Below are positions 12,813 to 20,552 of a DNA stretch of 25,686 nucleotides, piece after piece; position 1 is the first letter of the stretch, and every line of letters starts with the position of its first letter. Origin of the DNA: a virus; IMG/VR virus record IMGVR_UViG_3300037076_000002, positions 1 through 25,686 of that record; one strand, written 5' to 3'. A program made the position numbers and the translations under genes. The notes under the pieces are model-generated. The model made no database searches. It was given only the letters and a program-made list of their open reading frames with translations, and was not told the origin of the DNA.

Positions 12813-14891
12813 TCACCATCTCCTGCCCTGGATCGTGCGCGTGTTGTCGTTGGTCCGCGTCTGGCCCACAGACAGGTTCAGGGACATCTCGTGGGCGGCC
12901 TGCACGATCTTGATCGCGCTCTTGTCGGAGAGGTCCACCACACTCGCCGCGCCGTTCGTCCCACCAGCGAGCACCCTGTCGAGGAGGGCGTTCATCTTGC
13001 CTGTGTCGACCACGGTCTCAGCGCGGCCAGCCTCAGCGACCCGGACGACAGTGCCGCCCGGCGTGGGCAGCACGGTGGCGCCTGCGGCCAGTGTCGGCAG
13101 ATGGGGGATGACGCCGATGTGGACGCCGATCGCGCCCGCCACCGAGGTCGCCTGGTTAATGCCGTCGATGACCCCGTTGACCAGGCCCGTGATCGTGTTG
13201 AAGATGCCCTTCACGAACGACACGACCCCGTTGAAGCCGCCCTTGATCATGTCGCCGATCGCGCCGAAGACAGCGCCCACCTTGGGGATGATGACCATGA
13301 CGTCGTTGAAGGCTGCGATCAGCGCCGAGATGACGACCTGCACGATCCAGGTGATGACCTCGATGACCACCTTCAGCACCGGTACCAGGATCGCGACGAT
13401 CACAGAGACCACGGCCAGCACGGGCGGCAGGATCGCCATGAACAGCTGGATCAGTGGCGGGAGCAGTGTCGCGACAAGCTGAACCACGCAGTCAATGACC
13501 GGCATCAGCGCCACGACGAGTGTCAGGATGACCCCGGCGACCTGACTGATGATCGGCATGAGCGCCGTGAAGATCGTGGACAGGACCGGACCCATCACGC
13601 CCACCAGGTTCATCACGATGGGCAGCAGGGTCTGGATCACGTTCACGAGCTCGGGGAACACCGCCGCCACGATCTGCGTGAGGATCGGCAGAACGATCCC
13701 GATGGCCTGACCGAGTGCGCCTGCGATGGTTCCCGCAAGTCCGGCAATCATGGGGATCAGCTGCGGCAGGATCGGCAGGATCGCCTTGAACAGCAGCGAC
13801 AGTGGGGAGAACGAACCAGCCAGTCCCATGACCTGCGGAATGAGCGGCATGATCTGCGGGCCAAGCGATGCGAACACGCCACCAAGGGCGACGAAGACAG
13901 GCTTGAAGGTCGTCCACATCCCAGCGACCTTGAGCTTGATCGTGTCAACGACGGTCCGGATCATGGCACCGGCGTTGATCAGCGGATTCGTCCACTTGCC
14001 CATGTCGACATCGGCACCCTTGCCAGTGAACGAGCCCTTGATGAGCTTGAACGCGTCGCCGACCTTGGTCTCGAAGCCCTCGATCATCGGAGTGACCTTG
14101 ACCATGCCCGCCGCGACACCGTTGATCGCAGGCAGCATGACCGGAACCAGACCAGTGACGATCGTCTTCGACATCTCGTCGAAGGCCACCTTCGACTTGT
14201 TGATCGCGCCCGGCAGGGTGCTACCAGCCGCCGCCGCCGCCCCGCCGAACTCAGTCTGGAGTTCGGCCAGGATGACCTTCTGCGCGCCGACCGTGTCGCC
14301 GGCCTTGGTCATGGCTGCGATCTGGTCTTTCTGGCCCTGCGTGAATGTCACGCCGACACGCGTCAGCGCGGTGAGACCCTTGACCGGGTCGTTCAGCGCC
14401 TTGCCGAGCAGGATCGCATTCGAGGATGCGTCGCCGCCCATCTTTGCGGCCATGTCCGCGGTCGCCGCAGTGGCCTGGTCGAAGATCTTGTCAGGGCCGA
14501 CGTTGCGGATGTTCGTGAACGTCTGGAGCAGCTGCTCACTGGCCCCGATGCTCTCGTCGGTCATGCCCGAGTAGCCCGAGATGGACGCAGCGAGGTCGTT
14601 CATGCCCTTCACGGACAGGTTCGCCACGTTCTTCGTCGACGTCATGCCCGCCGCGAACTGGGCGTTCAGCTTGTCCGCGGCGCCGTACTCCTCGAAGCCC
14701 GCCCTGAACACGGCACCGATGGACGTCGCGACCCCGACCGCACCCAGCCCGCCAACGATGAGCCCGCCGATGTGCTTTCCGATCCCGCCGAACTCGCCCC
14801 CCATGCCCTTGAGGTCGGAGAACAGGTTCGCGCCGAAACCCTTCGCGTCGCCGCGTACCGGCAGGGATACAGCGCCAGCGGAGAGAGCCAT
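12813..14891 (-). CDS. Tape measure protein (692 aa)
   Basis: This long protein sets tail length and is expelled at DNA entry. The N-terminal third (about 1-260) is typical: ALSAGAVSLPVRGD start, Gly-rich segment, then EEYGAADKLNAQF, LLQTFTNIRNVG, ALNDPVKGLTALTRVGVTFTQGQK and AGSTLPGAINKSKVAFDEMSK. The middle (about 330-560) consists of hydrophobic repeats rich in Leu, Ile, Pro and Met (ILPILPQLIPMIAGLAG and similar). No lytic domain is seen. At roughly 1.5 angstrom per residue, as in other siphophages, a tail near 100 nm is expected. It is the largest late gene along with the portal and tail spike, and it directly follows the chaperone genes. Confidence 0.95.
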   Translation of the reverse strand: MALSAGAVSLPVRGDAKGFGANLFSDLKGMGGEFGGIGKHIGGLIVGGLGAVGVATSIGAVFRAGFEEYGAADKLNAQFAAGMTSTKNVANLSVKGMNDLAASISGYSGMTDESIGASEQLLQTFTNIRNVGPDKIFDQATAATADMAAKMGGDASSNAILLGKALNDPVKGLTALTRVGVTFTQGQKDQIAAMTKAGDTVGAQKVILAELQTEFGGAAAAAGSTLPGAINKSKVAFDEMSKTIVTGLVPVMLPAINGVAAGMVKVTPMIEGFETKVGDAFKLIKGSFTGKGADVDMGKWTNPLINAGAMIRTVVDTIKLKVAGMWTTFKPVFVALGGVFASLGPQIMPLIPQVMGLAGSFSPLSLLFKAILPILPQLIPMIAGLAGTIAGALGQAIGIVLPILTQIVAAVFPELVNVIQTLLPIVMNLVGVMGPVLSTIFTALMPIISQVAGVILTLVVALMPVIDCVVQLVATLLPPLIQLFMAILPPVLAVVSVIVAILVPVLKVVIEVITWIVQVVISALIAAFNDVMVIIPKVGAVFGAIGDMIKGGFNGVVSFVKGIFNTITGLVNGVIDGINQATSVAGAIGVHIGVIPHLPTLAAGATVLPTPGGTVVRVAEAGRAETVVDTGKMNALLDRVLAGGTNGAASVVDLSDKSAIKIVQAAHEMSLNLSVGQTRTNDNTRTIQGRRW

Positions 14892-14892
14892 G

Positions 14893-15590
14893 TCACGCCC
14901 CGTTCTTGATCCATGCGGCGAAGTCGGACAGGGAACTCACTGGGGTTTTGTTCTCAACACCAGGACGCGTGACCGGCTCGGGCTGGCGTGCGCTGTCTTG
15001 GCCGTTCACCTTGAGCAGGTAGTACGACTGGACGTTCACCGCGTCGATCAACTGCGCGGTGAGCTCGACCTGCTCATCCCAGAACGCCCGGGCGCCACGC
15101 AGCGCCCGGCTGTACGCCGAGTCCCGTGGCAGGTTGTTGACGTGTGACAGGAGTCTGCGAACACCCCACGGGGACGGACCCCAGCAGGCCATCCGCAGAT
15201 CCGTCCCGTGGCAGTAGCGCGTGAAGTCGGCCTCGAGCTCTGACCAGTGGTCGGTCAGGGTTTGCGCGAGGCCCGCTATTCCCCCAGGGTCGCCCCAGTG
15301 ATGAAGTAAGCGATCGCCGTCAGGTCGTTGGACGTCAGGCCCGATCCGAGCAGGGTCGGGACGTCGGCTGGGTCGACCAGGATCTTGCCGAGCGCGACCT
15401 CGAAGCGGTTGGCGTTGAGGTCGTCGACGGCAGACAACTCGATCTCGGGATGGACCTCGATGAAGCCGCCCGAGACTTTGAGCAGCGGGTTACCGCCCCC
15501 AGCGGCCGATCGAGCCTCAGCCCGCGCCGCGCGCGCAGCCTCAAGGTCAAAGACCTTGGCGCCCTCGGGTGCAGCCTTGAGGATCGCCAT
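14893..15590 (-). CDS. Tail assembly chaperone fusion made by -1 frameshift (GT, 232 aa)
   Basis: The second chaperone reading frame has no good start of its own, but it continues seamlessly in the -1 frame from the end of the first: after the shift it reads LAQTLTDHWSELEADFTRYC, then MACWGPSPWGVRRLLSHVNNLP and a C-terminal ALIDAVNVQSYYLLKV-like segment typical of the T part of siphophage tail chaperones. Joining 15590-15282 to 15282-14893 gives 232 residues. In lambda and many other siphophages the rare fusion binds the tape measure and helps tail tube assembly. The -1 direction matches the family rule. The exact slip base is inferred. Confidence 0.85.
15276..15590 (-). CDS. Tail assembly chaperone, short form (G-like, 104 aa)
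   Basis: This is the abundant chaperone made without frameshifting. It begins MAILKAAPEGAKVFDLEAARAARAEAR and has the VHPEIELSAVDDLNANRFEVALGKILVDPADVPTLL core seen in actinophage tail chaperones, ending ITGATLGE. The ATG overlaps the major tail protein stop as TGATG. It lies between major tail protein and tape measure, the invariant place of this gene pair. Confidence 0.9.
   Translation of the reverse strand: MAILKAAPEGAKVFDLEAARAARAEARSAAGGGNPLLKVSGGFIEVHPEIELSAVDDLNANRFEVALGKILVDPADVPTLLGSGLTSNDLTAIAYFITGATLGE
15279..15285 (-). promoter_or_regulatory. Slippery site for -1 frameshift (G GGG GAA)
   Basis: Reading the zero frame as CTG GGG GAA TAG, the five-G run just before the stop lets the tRNA on GGG re-pair perfectly one base back. 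The A-site codon GAA re-pairs less well with GGA, so it is not a canonical X XXY YYZ heptamer. No alternative slippery run was seen nearby. The fusion begins here. Confidence 0.65.
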
Positions 15591-16390
15591 CAGAGGACCG
15601 CGTTGACGTCGACGCCGTAGATCAGGATCGAGTCGGTACCGTCGGCCGGCTTGATCGCCTGGATCTCCATGTTGTAGGAGGTCGAGTCGTCCTTGACGAA
15701 CTTGATCGTCGGCATGGTCAGCACGGCGCCGACCTGGACGATAATGCGCTGGCTGATAATGCCGTCGGCGACATCGAAGACGTAGATGCCGTCGGCCCAG
15801 GTCCAGATGTCATTGAGGTCCAACTGGTACGCCTGTGCGAGCGCCAGACCGGTGCCGGTGCCCGCGGTGGTCGTCAGTGCGACGCCACCCTGGGTGGCCG
15901 ACAGCGTCAGCGTGGTCGAGGAGCCGACCGCGATGATGTAGTAGACCGTCGACGCGGCGATGCCGGTAGACGTGACCACCGTGGCCAGCGCGACCGGGTT
16001 GCCGACAGACAGGCCGTGTGCGGTCGCCGTGGTCAGCACGCCAGCGGTGCCGATAGTGATCGCGCCGCCAGTCGGGGTGCCAGGCAGAGAGACGACAGTG
16101 CCGCCCCATGCGAGCTGCAAGGTCGTCTTGTTGTTCTGCTGCAGCTCGAACTTGATCTTGCGCGTCAGGCCGGTCTTGATGATGCGACCCGCCTCCTGCG
16201 ACTGCCAGACGGTGATCTCCTTGGTCTTGAGCTCCTGGGAGACCTCGAAGCCGTTCGTCAGGTATCCGACATTGACATATGCGGCGGCGAGGGCGGTGGT
16301 GGAGTCGGTCGGCAGGGTGGTGCCGAGCGGGGCACGAGATACGGCCCCCGTACCGGCGACCCGGATCTGACCGGAGTTGAGTGCACCCAT
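15590..16390 (-). CDS. Major tail tube protein with inserted beta domain (266 aa)
   Basis: This forms the stacked rings of the tail tube. The N-terminal (GQIRVAGTGAVSRAPLGTTLPTD, then GYLTNGFEVSQELKTKEITVWQSQEAGRIIKTGLTRKIKFELQQ) and C-terminal parts (LNDIWTWADGIYVFDVADGIISQRIIVQVGAVL) are those of actinophage tail tube proteins. Between about residues 108 and 185 sits an extra domain with TATAHGLSVGNPVALATVV, YYIIAVGSSTTLTLSATQGG, like the small beta modules found in many phage fibres. It probably decorates the outside of the tube. AAAGGA lies eight bases before the ATG, and a hairpin precedes it in the leader. Confidence 0.9.
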   Translation of the reverse strand: MGALNSGQIRVAGTGAVSRAPLGTTLPTDSTTALAAAYVNVGYLTNGFEVSQELKTKEITVWQSQEAGRIIKTGLTRKIKFELQQNNKTTLQLAWGGTVVSLPGTPTGGAITIGTAGVLTTATAHGLSVGNPVALATVVTSTGIAASTVYYIIAVGSSTTLTLSATQGGVALTTTAGTGTGLALAQAYQLDLNDIWTWADGIYVFDVADGIISQRIIVQVGAVLTMPTIKFVKDDSTSYNMEIQAIKPADGTDSILIYGVDVNAVL

Positions 16391-16424
16391 GATGGGCTTC
16401 CTTTCGTGATGGGCATGACAACGG

Positions 16425-16441
16425 CCCGCCGGGTCGGCGGG
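16425..16441 (-). terminator. Compact hairpin upstream of major tail protein
   Basis: The arms CCCGCCG and CGGCGGG (16425-16431, 16435-16441) close a three-base loop and sit 35 bases before the major tail start, in the only sizeable gap among the head-tail genes. The following bases (GTTGT) give no real T-tract. It may be a partial terminator, an mRNA-processing site or a 5' stabiliser. Confidence 0.4.
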
Positions 16442-16457
16442 TGATCAGTGGGTGGTG

Positions 16458-16874
16458 TCAGGCGTGCAGCAAGACCCGGTAACGGGCCGTGTAACGCGGT
16501 AGTGGGGGGACTGGGATCGTGTCCGGGATGTACTGGGGGCCGATCTCCTCGAAGCCGGACGCGAGGACAGCCTCGGCAACCTGGTCGTTGGCGATCGCGA
16601 GGACGGCAGCCCGTACGGTCTGGGCGAGGATCTTGCACTCGCGGCGCTTCCCGGCATCGTTGATCACGTCGACCTGTAGCGCTGAGTCGTCGATCGCGCG
16701 GGCAATGACCGTCCCGCCAGCGCGCTGCACGAGGACGACGGGGTATGTGGGCGACGGGGGCAGTTCGGTCGTGATCCGGACGCCGGGCACGAGAGCGGTC
16801 ACGGCGGAGATGCTGCGCAGGTACTGGATCAGCGCTAGTTCATCGTCCGGGAGGCTTGCGAGTGGATACGGCAT
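16458..16874 (-). CDS. Tail terminator protein-like (138 aa)
   Basis: It sits between the HK97 gp10-like gene and the major tail gene, the usual place of the tail terminator (DUF3168-like). The sequence starts MPYPLASLPDDELALIQYLRSI and contains ITTELPPSPTYPVVLVQRAGG, an ALQVDVINDAGKRRECKILAQTVRAAVLA helix and RYTARYRVLLHA at the end, the layout of small alpha/beta tail completion proteins. It caps the end of the tail tube so that heads can join. The start is two bases after the previous stop. Confidence 0.8.
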   Translation of the reverse strand: MPYPLASLPDDELALIQYLRSISAVTALVPGVRITTELPPSPTYPVVLVQRAGGTVIARAIDDSALQVDVINDAGKRRECKILAQTVRAAVLAIANDQVAEAVLASGFEEIGPQYIPDTIPVPPLPRYTARYRVLLHA

Positions 16875-16876
16875 CG

Positions 16877-17212
16877 TCAGCCCTTCGACTTCTTGAACTT
16901 GTAGCCGAGAGCCGCGGCGGCGGTGCGCAACGTCCAGCGAGCAGGCTGGTTATGGCTCGGGATGCCGAACTCGATCCACGCCGACTTCTGGTCGGAGGCG
17001 ATGACGCGATACCCCGACTTGGTCTCTTGGACGTCGATGCCTTCGGCGTAGTGTCCGGACTCGCGGGGGGCGATGGAGCGCGCATACTCGGCGATGTCCT
17101 TCGCGGCCTTCTTCGAGTTCGTCTTGATCTGGGGGAGATGGATGACCTTCTCGTCGATGCCCTCGTCGACCTCGATGTGCAGCCCCGTCGCGGGATCGTC
17201 GAAGACCAGCAT
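16877..17212 (-). CDS. HK97 gp10-like tail completion protein (111 aa)
   Basis: The MLVFDDPATGL start (ATG 17210-17212, overlapping the previous stop as TGATG) leads to KKAAKDIAEYARSIAPRESGHYAEGI and a SAWIEFGIPSHNQPARWTLRTAA region. The pattern of a basic helix, an IAPRxSGxYAxGI turn and a late G-hydrophobic-H motif matches the HK97 gp10 family. Such proteins take part in head-tail joining. A lysine-rich tail (YKFKKSKG) ends the protein. Confidence 0.82.
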   Translation of the reverse strand: MLVFDDPATGLHIEVDEGIDEKVIHLPQIKTNSKKAAKDIAEYARSIAPRESGHYAEGIDVQETKSGYRVIASDQKSAWIEFGIPSHNQPARWTLRTAAAALGYKFKKSKG

Positions 17213-17550
17213 CACGTCACCTCCGTGAGCTTGACCTGGATGTGTGACACGGCCGACGTGCGCGGGTTGAAGACGTGCCACGGTTCGCCATCGACCTGGA
17301 ACCGCTGCCCCTGGTAGGTGATGAAGTCCATCGGGTGGATAACGGCCTCGTCGGGGAGGTACGCCTGCCAGGTGGTGATCGTCGTCTGGCGCCCCGTCAG
17401 GTACTCGGTGGTCGTGGACTGCTCCAGGTATCCGACCGTCGCCACAGGGGTACCCAGCAGCACAGGGATGACATTCCCGTACGCGTCGAGTGTTGACCCG
17501 CCTACGGTCTGAACCGTGAGGTTCTGGTTCATGAGCCGGTAGAGCGTCAT
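17212..17550 (-). CDS. Head-tail stopper / head closure protein (112 aa)
   Basis: The protein has VQTVGGSTLDAYGNVIPVL, YLEQSTTTEYLTGRQTTITTWQAYLPDEA and FITYQGQRFQVDGEPWHVFNPRT: a beta-barrel-like small protein typical of head closure (gp16/gpFII-type) proteins, where the DGEPW strand near the end is a common feature. The ATG at 17548-17550 overlaps the connector gene stop as ATGA. It would form the plug ring between connector and tail terminator. Confidence 0.82.
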   Translation of the reverse strand: MTLYRLMNQNLTVQTVGGSTLDAYGNVIPVLLGTPVATVGYLEQSTTTEYLTGRQTTITTWQAYLPDEAVIHPMDFITYQGQRFQVDGEPWHVFNPRTSAVSHIQVKLTEVT

Positions 17551-18116
17551 CCGATACGACCCAGCCGGTAGCGGTCCAGGACCGCCTTCTCCAGCGGGCT
17601 GAAGCCGTCCGCCTGCATGGCGTACTTCACCTGATAGCCGCCGATCCGCTCCGACTCGGCACCCGCGGGCGTCGAGTAGGTACGGGCCGCGACGCCCAGG
17701 CAGACGCCGACCAGGCTATCGGGGATCGGGTTGAAGCCGTGGGAGTACGTGACCCGCCATGAGCCTGGCGTCTTCGGCCACTGCGTCCCGAGGTTCGGCA
17801 GTCCAGCGATGATGCCAAGCCGTAGCGACACCGTGTAGAGCGACGGGTCAGCCGTGAGCCACGTCACCCCGTCCGCGTCGAGGTACTCGACGAGCGTCAC
17901 AGCCATCACGGGCATCTGGGGCAGGAAGATCCACGCCCCGTTGATCGGGTCGAGCATCTGAACGTCGTTCGCCACGTAGTCGAGATCCTGTTGCAGCTCC
18001 TCACGGACCATCGCCGAGGCGATGTTCAGCATCAGCGTCGCGGACGGGTCCCCCGGAGACAGTGGTTGCTGGAGGTAGGCCGCGAGCTGGTCGACCGTGG
18101 CGAATGACGTAGCCAT
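17547..18116 (-). CDS. Head-tail connector protein, gp6/gp15-like (189 aa)
   Basis: The sequence MATSFATVDQLAAYLQQPLSPGDPSATLMLNIASAMVREELQQDL is the usual helical start of the head-tail adaptor family. It continues with VTYSHGFNPIPDSLVGVCLGVAARTYSTPAG and a final LEKAVLDRYRLGRIG. The adaptor ring binds the portal and passes to the stopper. The ATG lies three bases after the stop of the small upstream gene. At 189 residues it is a little long for the family, mainly in a central strand-rich insert (VMAVTLVEYLDADG). Confidence 0.85.
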   Translation of the reverse strand: MATSFATVDQLAAYLQQPLSPGDPSATLMLNIASAMVREELQQDLDYVANDVQMLDPINGAWIFLPQMPVMAVTLVEYLDADGVTWLTADPSLYTVSLRLGIIAGLPNLGTQWPKTPGSWRVTYSHGFNPIPDSLVGVCLGVAARTYSTPAGAESERIGGYQVKYAMQADGFSPLEKAVLDRYRLGRIG

Positions 18117-18119
18117 GGG

Positions 18120-18269
18120 TCAGGCGGTCTCTGCGACAGTCGCCGGGGCAACCTTGGGGGACTTGGGCGCGGCGACAACCTTCGTCTCGATGACCGGCCC
18201 ATCAGGGATGGGGATCGTCTTACCGGTGATCGCCTCGTAGTCGTCGCAGTAGGTGGTTTCTCCAGCCAT
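18120..18269 (-). CDS. Small protein after the major capsid gene (49 aa)
   Basis: I do not recognise this protein. It begins MAGETTYCDDYEAITGKTIPIPDG and ends in a Lys/Ala/Pro/Val tail (PKSPKVAPATVAETA). The ATG at 18267-18269 is preceded by AAAGG about eight bases upstream. It follows the capsid gene after a strong hairpin. Small proteins at this place in actinophages are often minor head or decoration proteins or unknown. It was picked by ribosome site, position and protein-like composition. Confidence 0.6.
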   Translation of the reverse strand: MAGETTYCDDYEAITGKTIPIPDGPVIETKVVAAPKSPKVAPATVAETA

Positions 18270-18299
18270 GATGCTGCCTTTCGTGTGAAGCGATGAGGG

Positions 18300-18332
18300 C
18301 AGACGGGCCGCCCGTGCTGGACGGCCCGTCTG
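18300..18332 (-). terminator. Strong hairpin after major capsid gene
   Basis: Perfect 11-bp arms (18300-18310, 18322-18332) enclose an 11-base loop just downstream of the capsid stop on the transcribed strand. There is no T-tract. A U-less partial terminator or an mRNA 3' stabiliser would raise capsid expression above downstream genes. Confidence 0.6.
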
Positions 18333-18340
18333 GGTTGGAC

Positions 18341-19597
18341 TCACGCCCAGGTGACGGTGACCTTGCCGAATGCCCCGGCGCGGTAGATGGCGAGCGCGGA
18401 ACGCGACTCGGCCCGGACCGTGATCAGGTTGTTGACGAAGTCGTCTTCGTTCTGGTTCGCCATCTCGACGGTGATGCCCTGGCGACGGAAGAACTGCCCG
18501 CCCTCCTGGAAGCCGCCCACGAGAGCCGTGCCAGCTGCGATGCGCGGGGACTGCACCACGCGAAGGCCCCACAAGGCCGCCACGTTCGTGAAGCCGCCGT
18601 TGCCGTAGGCGCCCGAGAAGGGGCCGCCGGCATAGAACTGCTTGTTGACGTCCCGCGCGAGCTGCAGGTACTGCCAGTCGAGCGGGTTCATGACGACCGC
18701 GTCGGGCTCCACGAAGGCCGTGGTGCGGATCGCGGTGACCTGGTTGAAGACCTTCATCGCGAAGAGCATCGGGTCGGCGATCGTGCCGGCGGCGATGTTC
18801 AGCGTGGTCTGCATCCCGGAGCGTGCGAGGATGCCAGCAAGCGCCGGGTAGCCGGTGCCGTTCAGGGCCTCGTTCTCCTCCTCGCGGCCAACCTGCGCCA
18901 CGAGCCGGTTGGACAGGAAGGACTCGGCCTGTGCCGTGTCCTGCAGCATCTCATCGGTGATCTTGAAGAACGCCGCGACCTTGCCGACCTGCTCGTTGAC
19001 ACGAGTGAACGTCGCGTCAGCCTGCCCCTTCTTCGTCTTCTCAGACGTGGCCGCGGCACCGGCGGTCTCAGTCGCCTCTTTCACGTACGAGACGATCGCG
19101 GAGGTCGTAGCGCCCTGCGCGAACAGCTGGGCGACGGACAGCGGCGCGAACCGAATGTCCACGATGCCAGGCAGGTAGTCGGGGAGGGAGAGAACGCCGG
19201 CGGCGCCGTTGAGCTGGCCGTTGGCGATCGTGGTGCCTTCGTCGACCGTCGCGGCGACCTTCGTGCCGAGTTCGGCGGAGTAAGCCCAGCGGCTTCCGCT
19301 CTTGGCGGCGGCAGCCTGACGGAACGCCTCCGACTCGACGATCTGACGACCGATGGTCTTGTTGCGGGGGTCCGTGGTCGACTTGGCCTCGGGAGCCGCC
19401 TCGCCACCGACCATGAGACGGGCCGCTGCCTCGTGGACGGCGACGACGTCCTGGAACGCCTTGAGGTCCTTGGCATAGTTGTCGAGCCGGAGCATCTTCT
19501 CCGGCGGGGTGAGAGTGTCGTCATTGACGACGGTCTGGGCCTTAGTGCCCAGGTCTCGCATCCCGGCCTTGGCCTCGATGAGCGTGGGGGTAGCCAT
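18341..19597 (-). CDS. Major capsid protein, HK97 fold (418 aa)
   Basis: This is the shell subunit. Residues 1-110 (MATPTLIEAKAGMRDLGTKAQ, then PEKMLRLDNYAKDLKAFQDVVAVHEAA) are a charged helical region that resembles the HK97 delta domain, which acts as an internal scaffold and is cut away. The fold proper begins near DEGTTIANGQLNGAAGVLSLPDYLPGIVDIRFAPLSVAQLF and shows KVAAFFKITDEMLQDTAQAESFLSNRL, ENEALNGTG, DAVVMNPLDWQYLQLARDVNK, and AESRSALAIYRAGAFGKVTVTWA at the C-terminus, all standard. AAAGGA lies before the ATG. The prohead protease gene lies directly upstream. Confidence 0.95.
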   Translation of the reverse strand: MATPTLIEAKAGMRDLGTKAQTVVNDDTLTPPEKMLRLDNYAKDLKAFQDVVAVHEAAARLMVGGEAAPEAKSTTDPRNKTIGRQIVESEAFRQAAAAKSGSRWAYSAELGTKVAATVDEGTTIANGQLNGAAGVLSLPDYLPGIVDIRFAPLSVAQLFAQGATTSAIVSYVKEATETAGAAATSEKTKKGQADATFTRVNEQVGKVAAFFKITDEMLQDTAQAESFLSNRLVAQVGREEENEALNGTGYPALAGILARSGMQTTLNIAAGTIADPMLFAMKVFNQVTAIRTTAFVEPDAVVMNPLDWQYLQLARDVNKQFYAGGPFSGAYGNGGFTNVAALWGLRVVQSPRIAAGTALVGGFQEGGQFFRRQGITVEMANQNEDDFVNNLITVRAESRSALAIYRAGAFGKVTVTWA

Positions 19598-19624
19598 GAT
19601 CTGGTTCCTTTCGGGTGGTTTGGG

Positions 19625-20551
19625 TCAGACGAAACGGGCGGCGAGGAGCGGAAGCGCCCTCGCCATCACTGCATCCGAGTCGACTTCCTCCACGGGGGCG
19701 GCCTTGGCGGCGGCATCGGCGGCGGCACCCTGGGGTGCGGCGTCCGGTGCGGCGTCCTCAGCGGCGCCAGATTCGGCGTCTTCGTCGGGGTCGGGAATGC
19801 CGACCGCATCCATGAGCGCGTCGAGTGTTGCGTCGGCGGCCTGGATGAGTGCGATGGCCTGCTGGACTTCGGCAGGCAGTGTGGTGGCGTCGACTGTGGC
19901 GAACAGGTCGATGGCCTGGTCGATGGCGGCGTCGACGCCCTGGACGAGAGCGACCGGGTTGGACTGGTCCTCGGTGTCGGCATCCTTGCGGGTGTACGAC
20001 TTCGCCCCGCAGGCTGCGCCGAGCGCGGCCGTGTGGTCGTGTGCGGCCTGGATGTGCTCCATGTCGGCGGCTGCGTTACGTGCACCGACCTTCTGCTCGA
20101 CGGACTTGGATGCCATGACCAGTGCCTCTCGGTTGCTGGGAATCGCCACGAACGCCCCGTTCAGGAGCTCGCGGGTGATGGTCTGCTTGCCGTCCTTCTG
20201 GGGAGAACGGCTCGACATGAACGCCACGGAGGTCGTCTGGATGTGGCCCTCGTTGACGAGCGTCCGAACCTCCTGCGCACGGGGCAGGCTCGAGTACGTG
20301 CCGGCGACGATCAGGTTGCCGGTGCTGGGGTCGATCCGGGGCACGCCCGATCCGACAGTGGTGGCGACGCTCATGCCGTGGTCGGAGTCGAACGTGATCC
20401 GCGGCGGCAAGGGCTGCTTCCACTCTTCGGGCAACAGGGTCTCTCCATCGCGGTCCTCGGTCGGTGCGCTGAGGATGACCTCGAACGAACCGGGGAACTC
20501 GTCGTCAGCGCCGGTCGGGCTGATCGTGGCGTCCTTGCGGATGATCTTCAT
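19625..20551 (-). CDS. Prohead protease with long acidic/Ala-rich tail (308 aa)
   Basis: This is a serine protease of the HK97 prohead protease (S78) family. His58 in FDSDHGMSVA and Ser108 in IQTTSVAFM are the expected catalytic residues; a third is unclear. The protease part covers about 1-170 (GSFEVILSAPTEDRDGETLLPEEWK, then TRELLNGAFVAIPSNREAL). The remaining 140 residues are helical then Ala/Asp/Pro-rich (PDPDEDAESGAAEDAAPDAA), low complexity and acidic. Such a tail could act as an added scaffold. The ATG is one base after the portal-MuF stop. Confidence 0.9.
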   Translation of the reverse strand: MKIIRKDATISPTGADDEFPGSFEVILSAPTEDRDGETLLPEEWKQPLPPRITFDSDHGMSVATTVGSGVPRIDPSTGNLIVAGTYSSLPRAQEVRTLVNEGHIQTTSVAFMSSRSPQKDGKQTITRELLNGAFVAIPSNREALVMASKSVEQKVGARNAAADMEHIQAAHDHTAALGAACGAKSYTRKDADTEDQSNPVALVQGVDAAIDQAIDLFATVDATTLPAEVQQAIALIQAADATLDALMDAVGIPDPDEDAESGAAEDAAPDAAPQGAAADAAAKAAPVEEVDSDAVMARALPLLAARFV

Positions 20552-20552
20552 G

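Noticed and set aside
12810-14909. 699-residue plus-strand open frame opposite the tape measure gene
   Set aside because: It is a shadow of the real gene: low-complexity Arg/Asp/His-rich sequence, no ribosome site and no recognisable domain. Long antisense frames are common in GC-rich genes.
14893-15192. Independent gene for the second chaperone starting at 15192
   Set aside because: The chaperone-like sequence continues upstream of this ATG in the same frame as far as the end of the first chaperone gene, so frameshift fusion explains it better.
15276-15290. Sequencing error joining the two chaperone frames
   Set aside because: A -1 shift at this spot is conserved biology in siphophages, and both products are expected.
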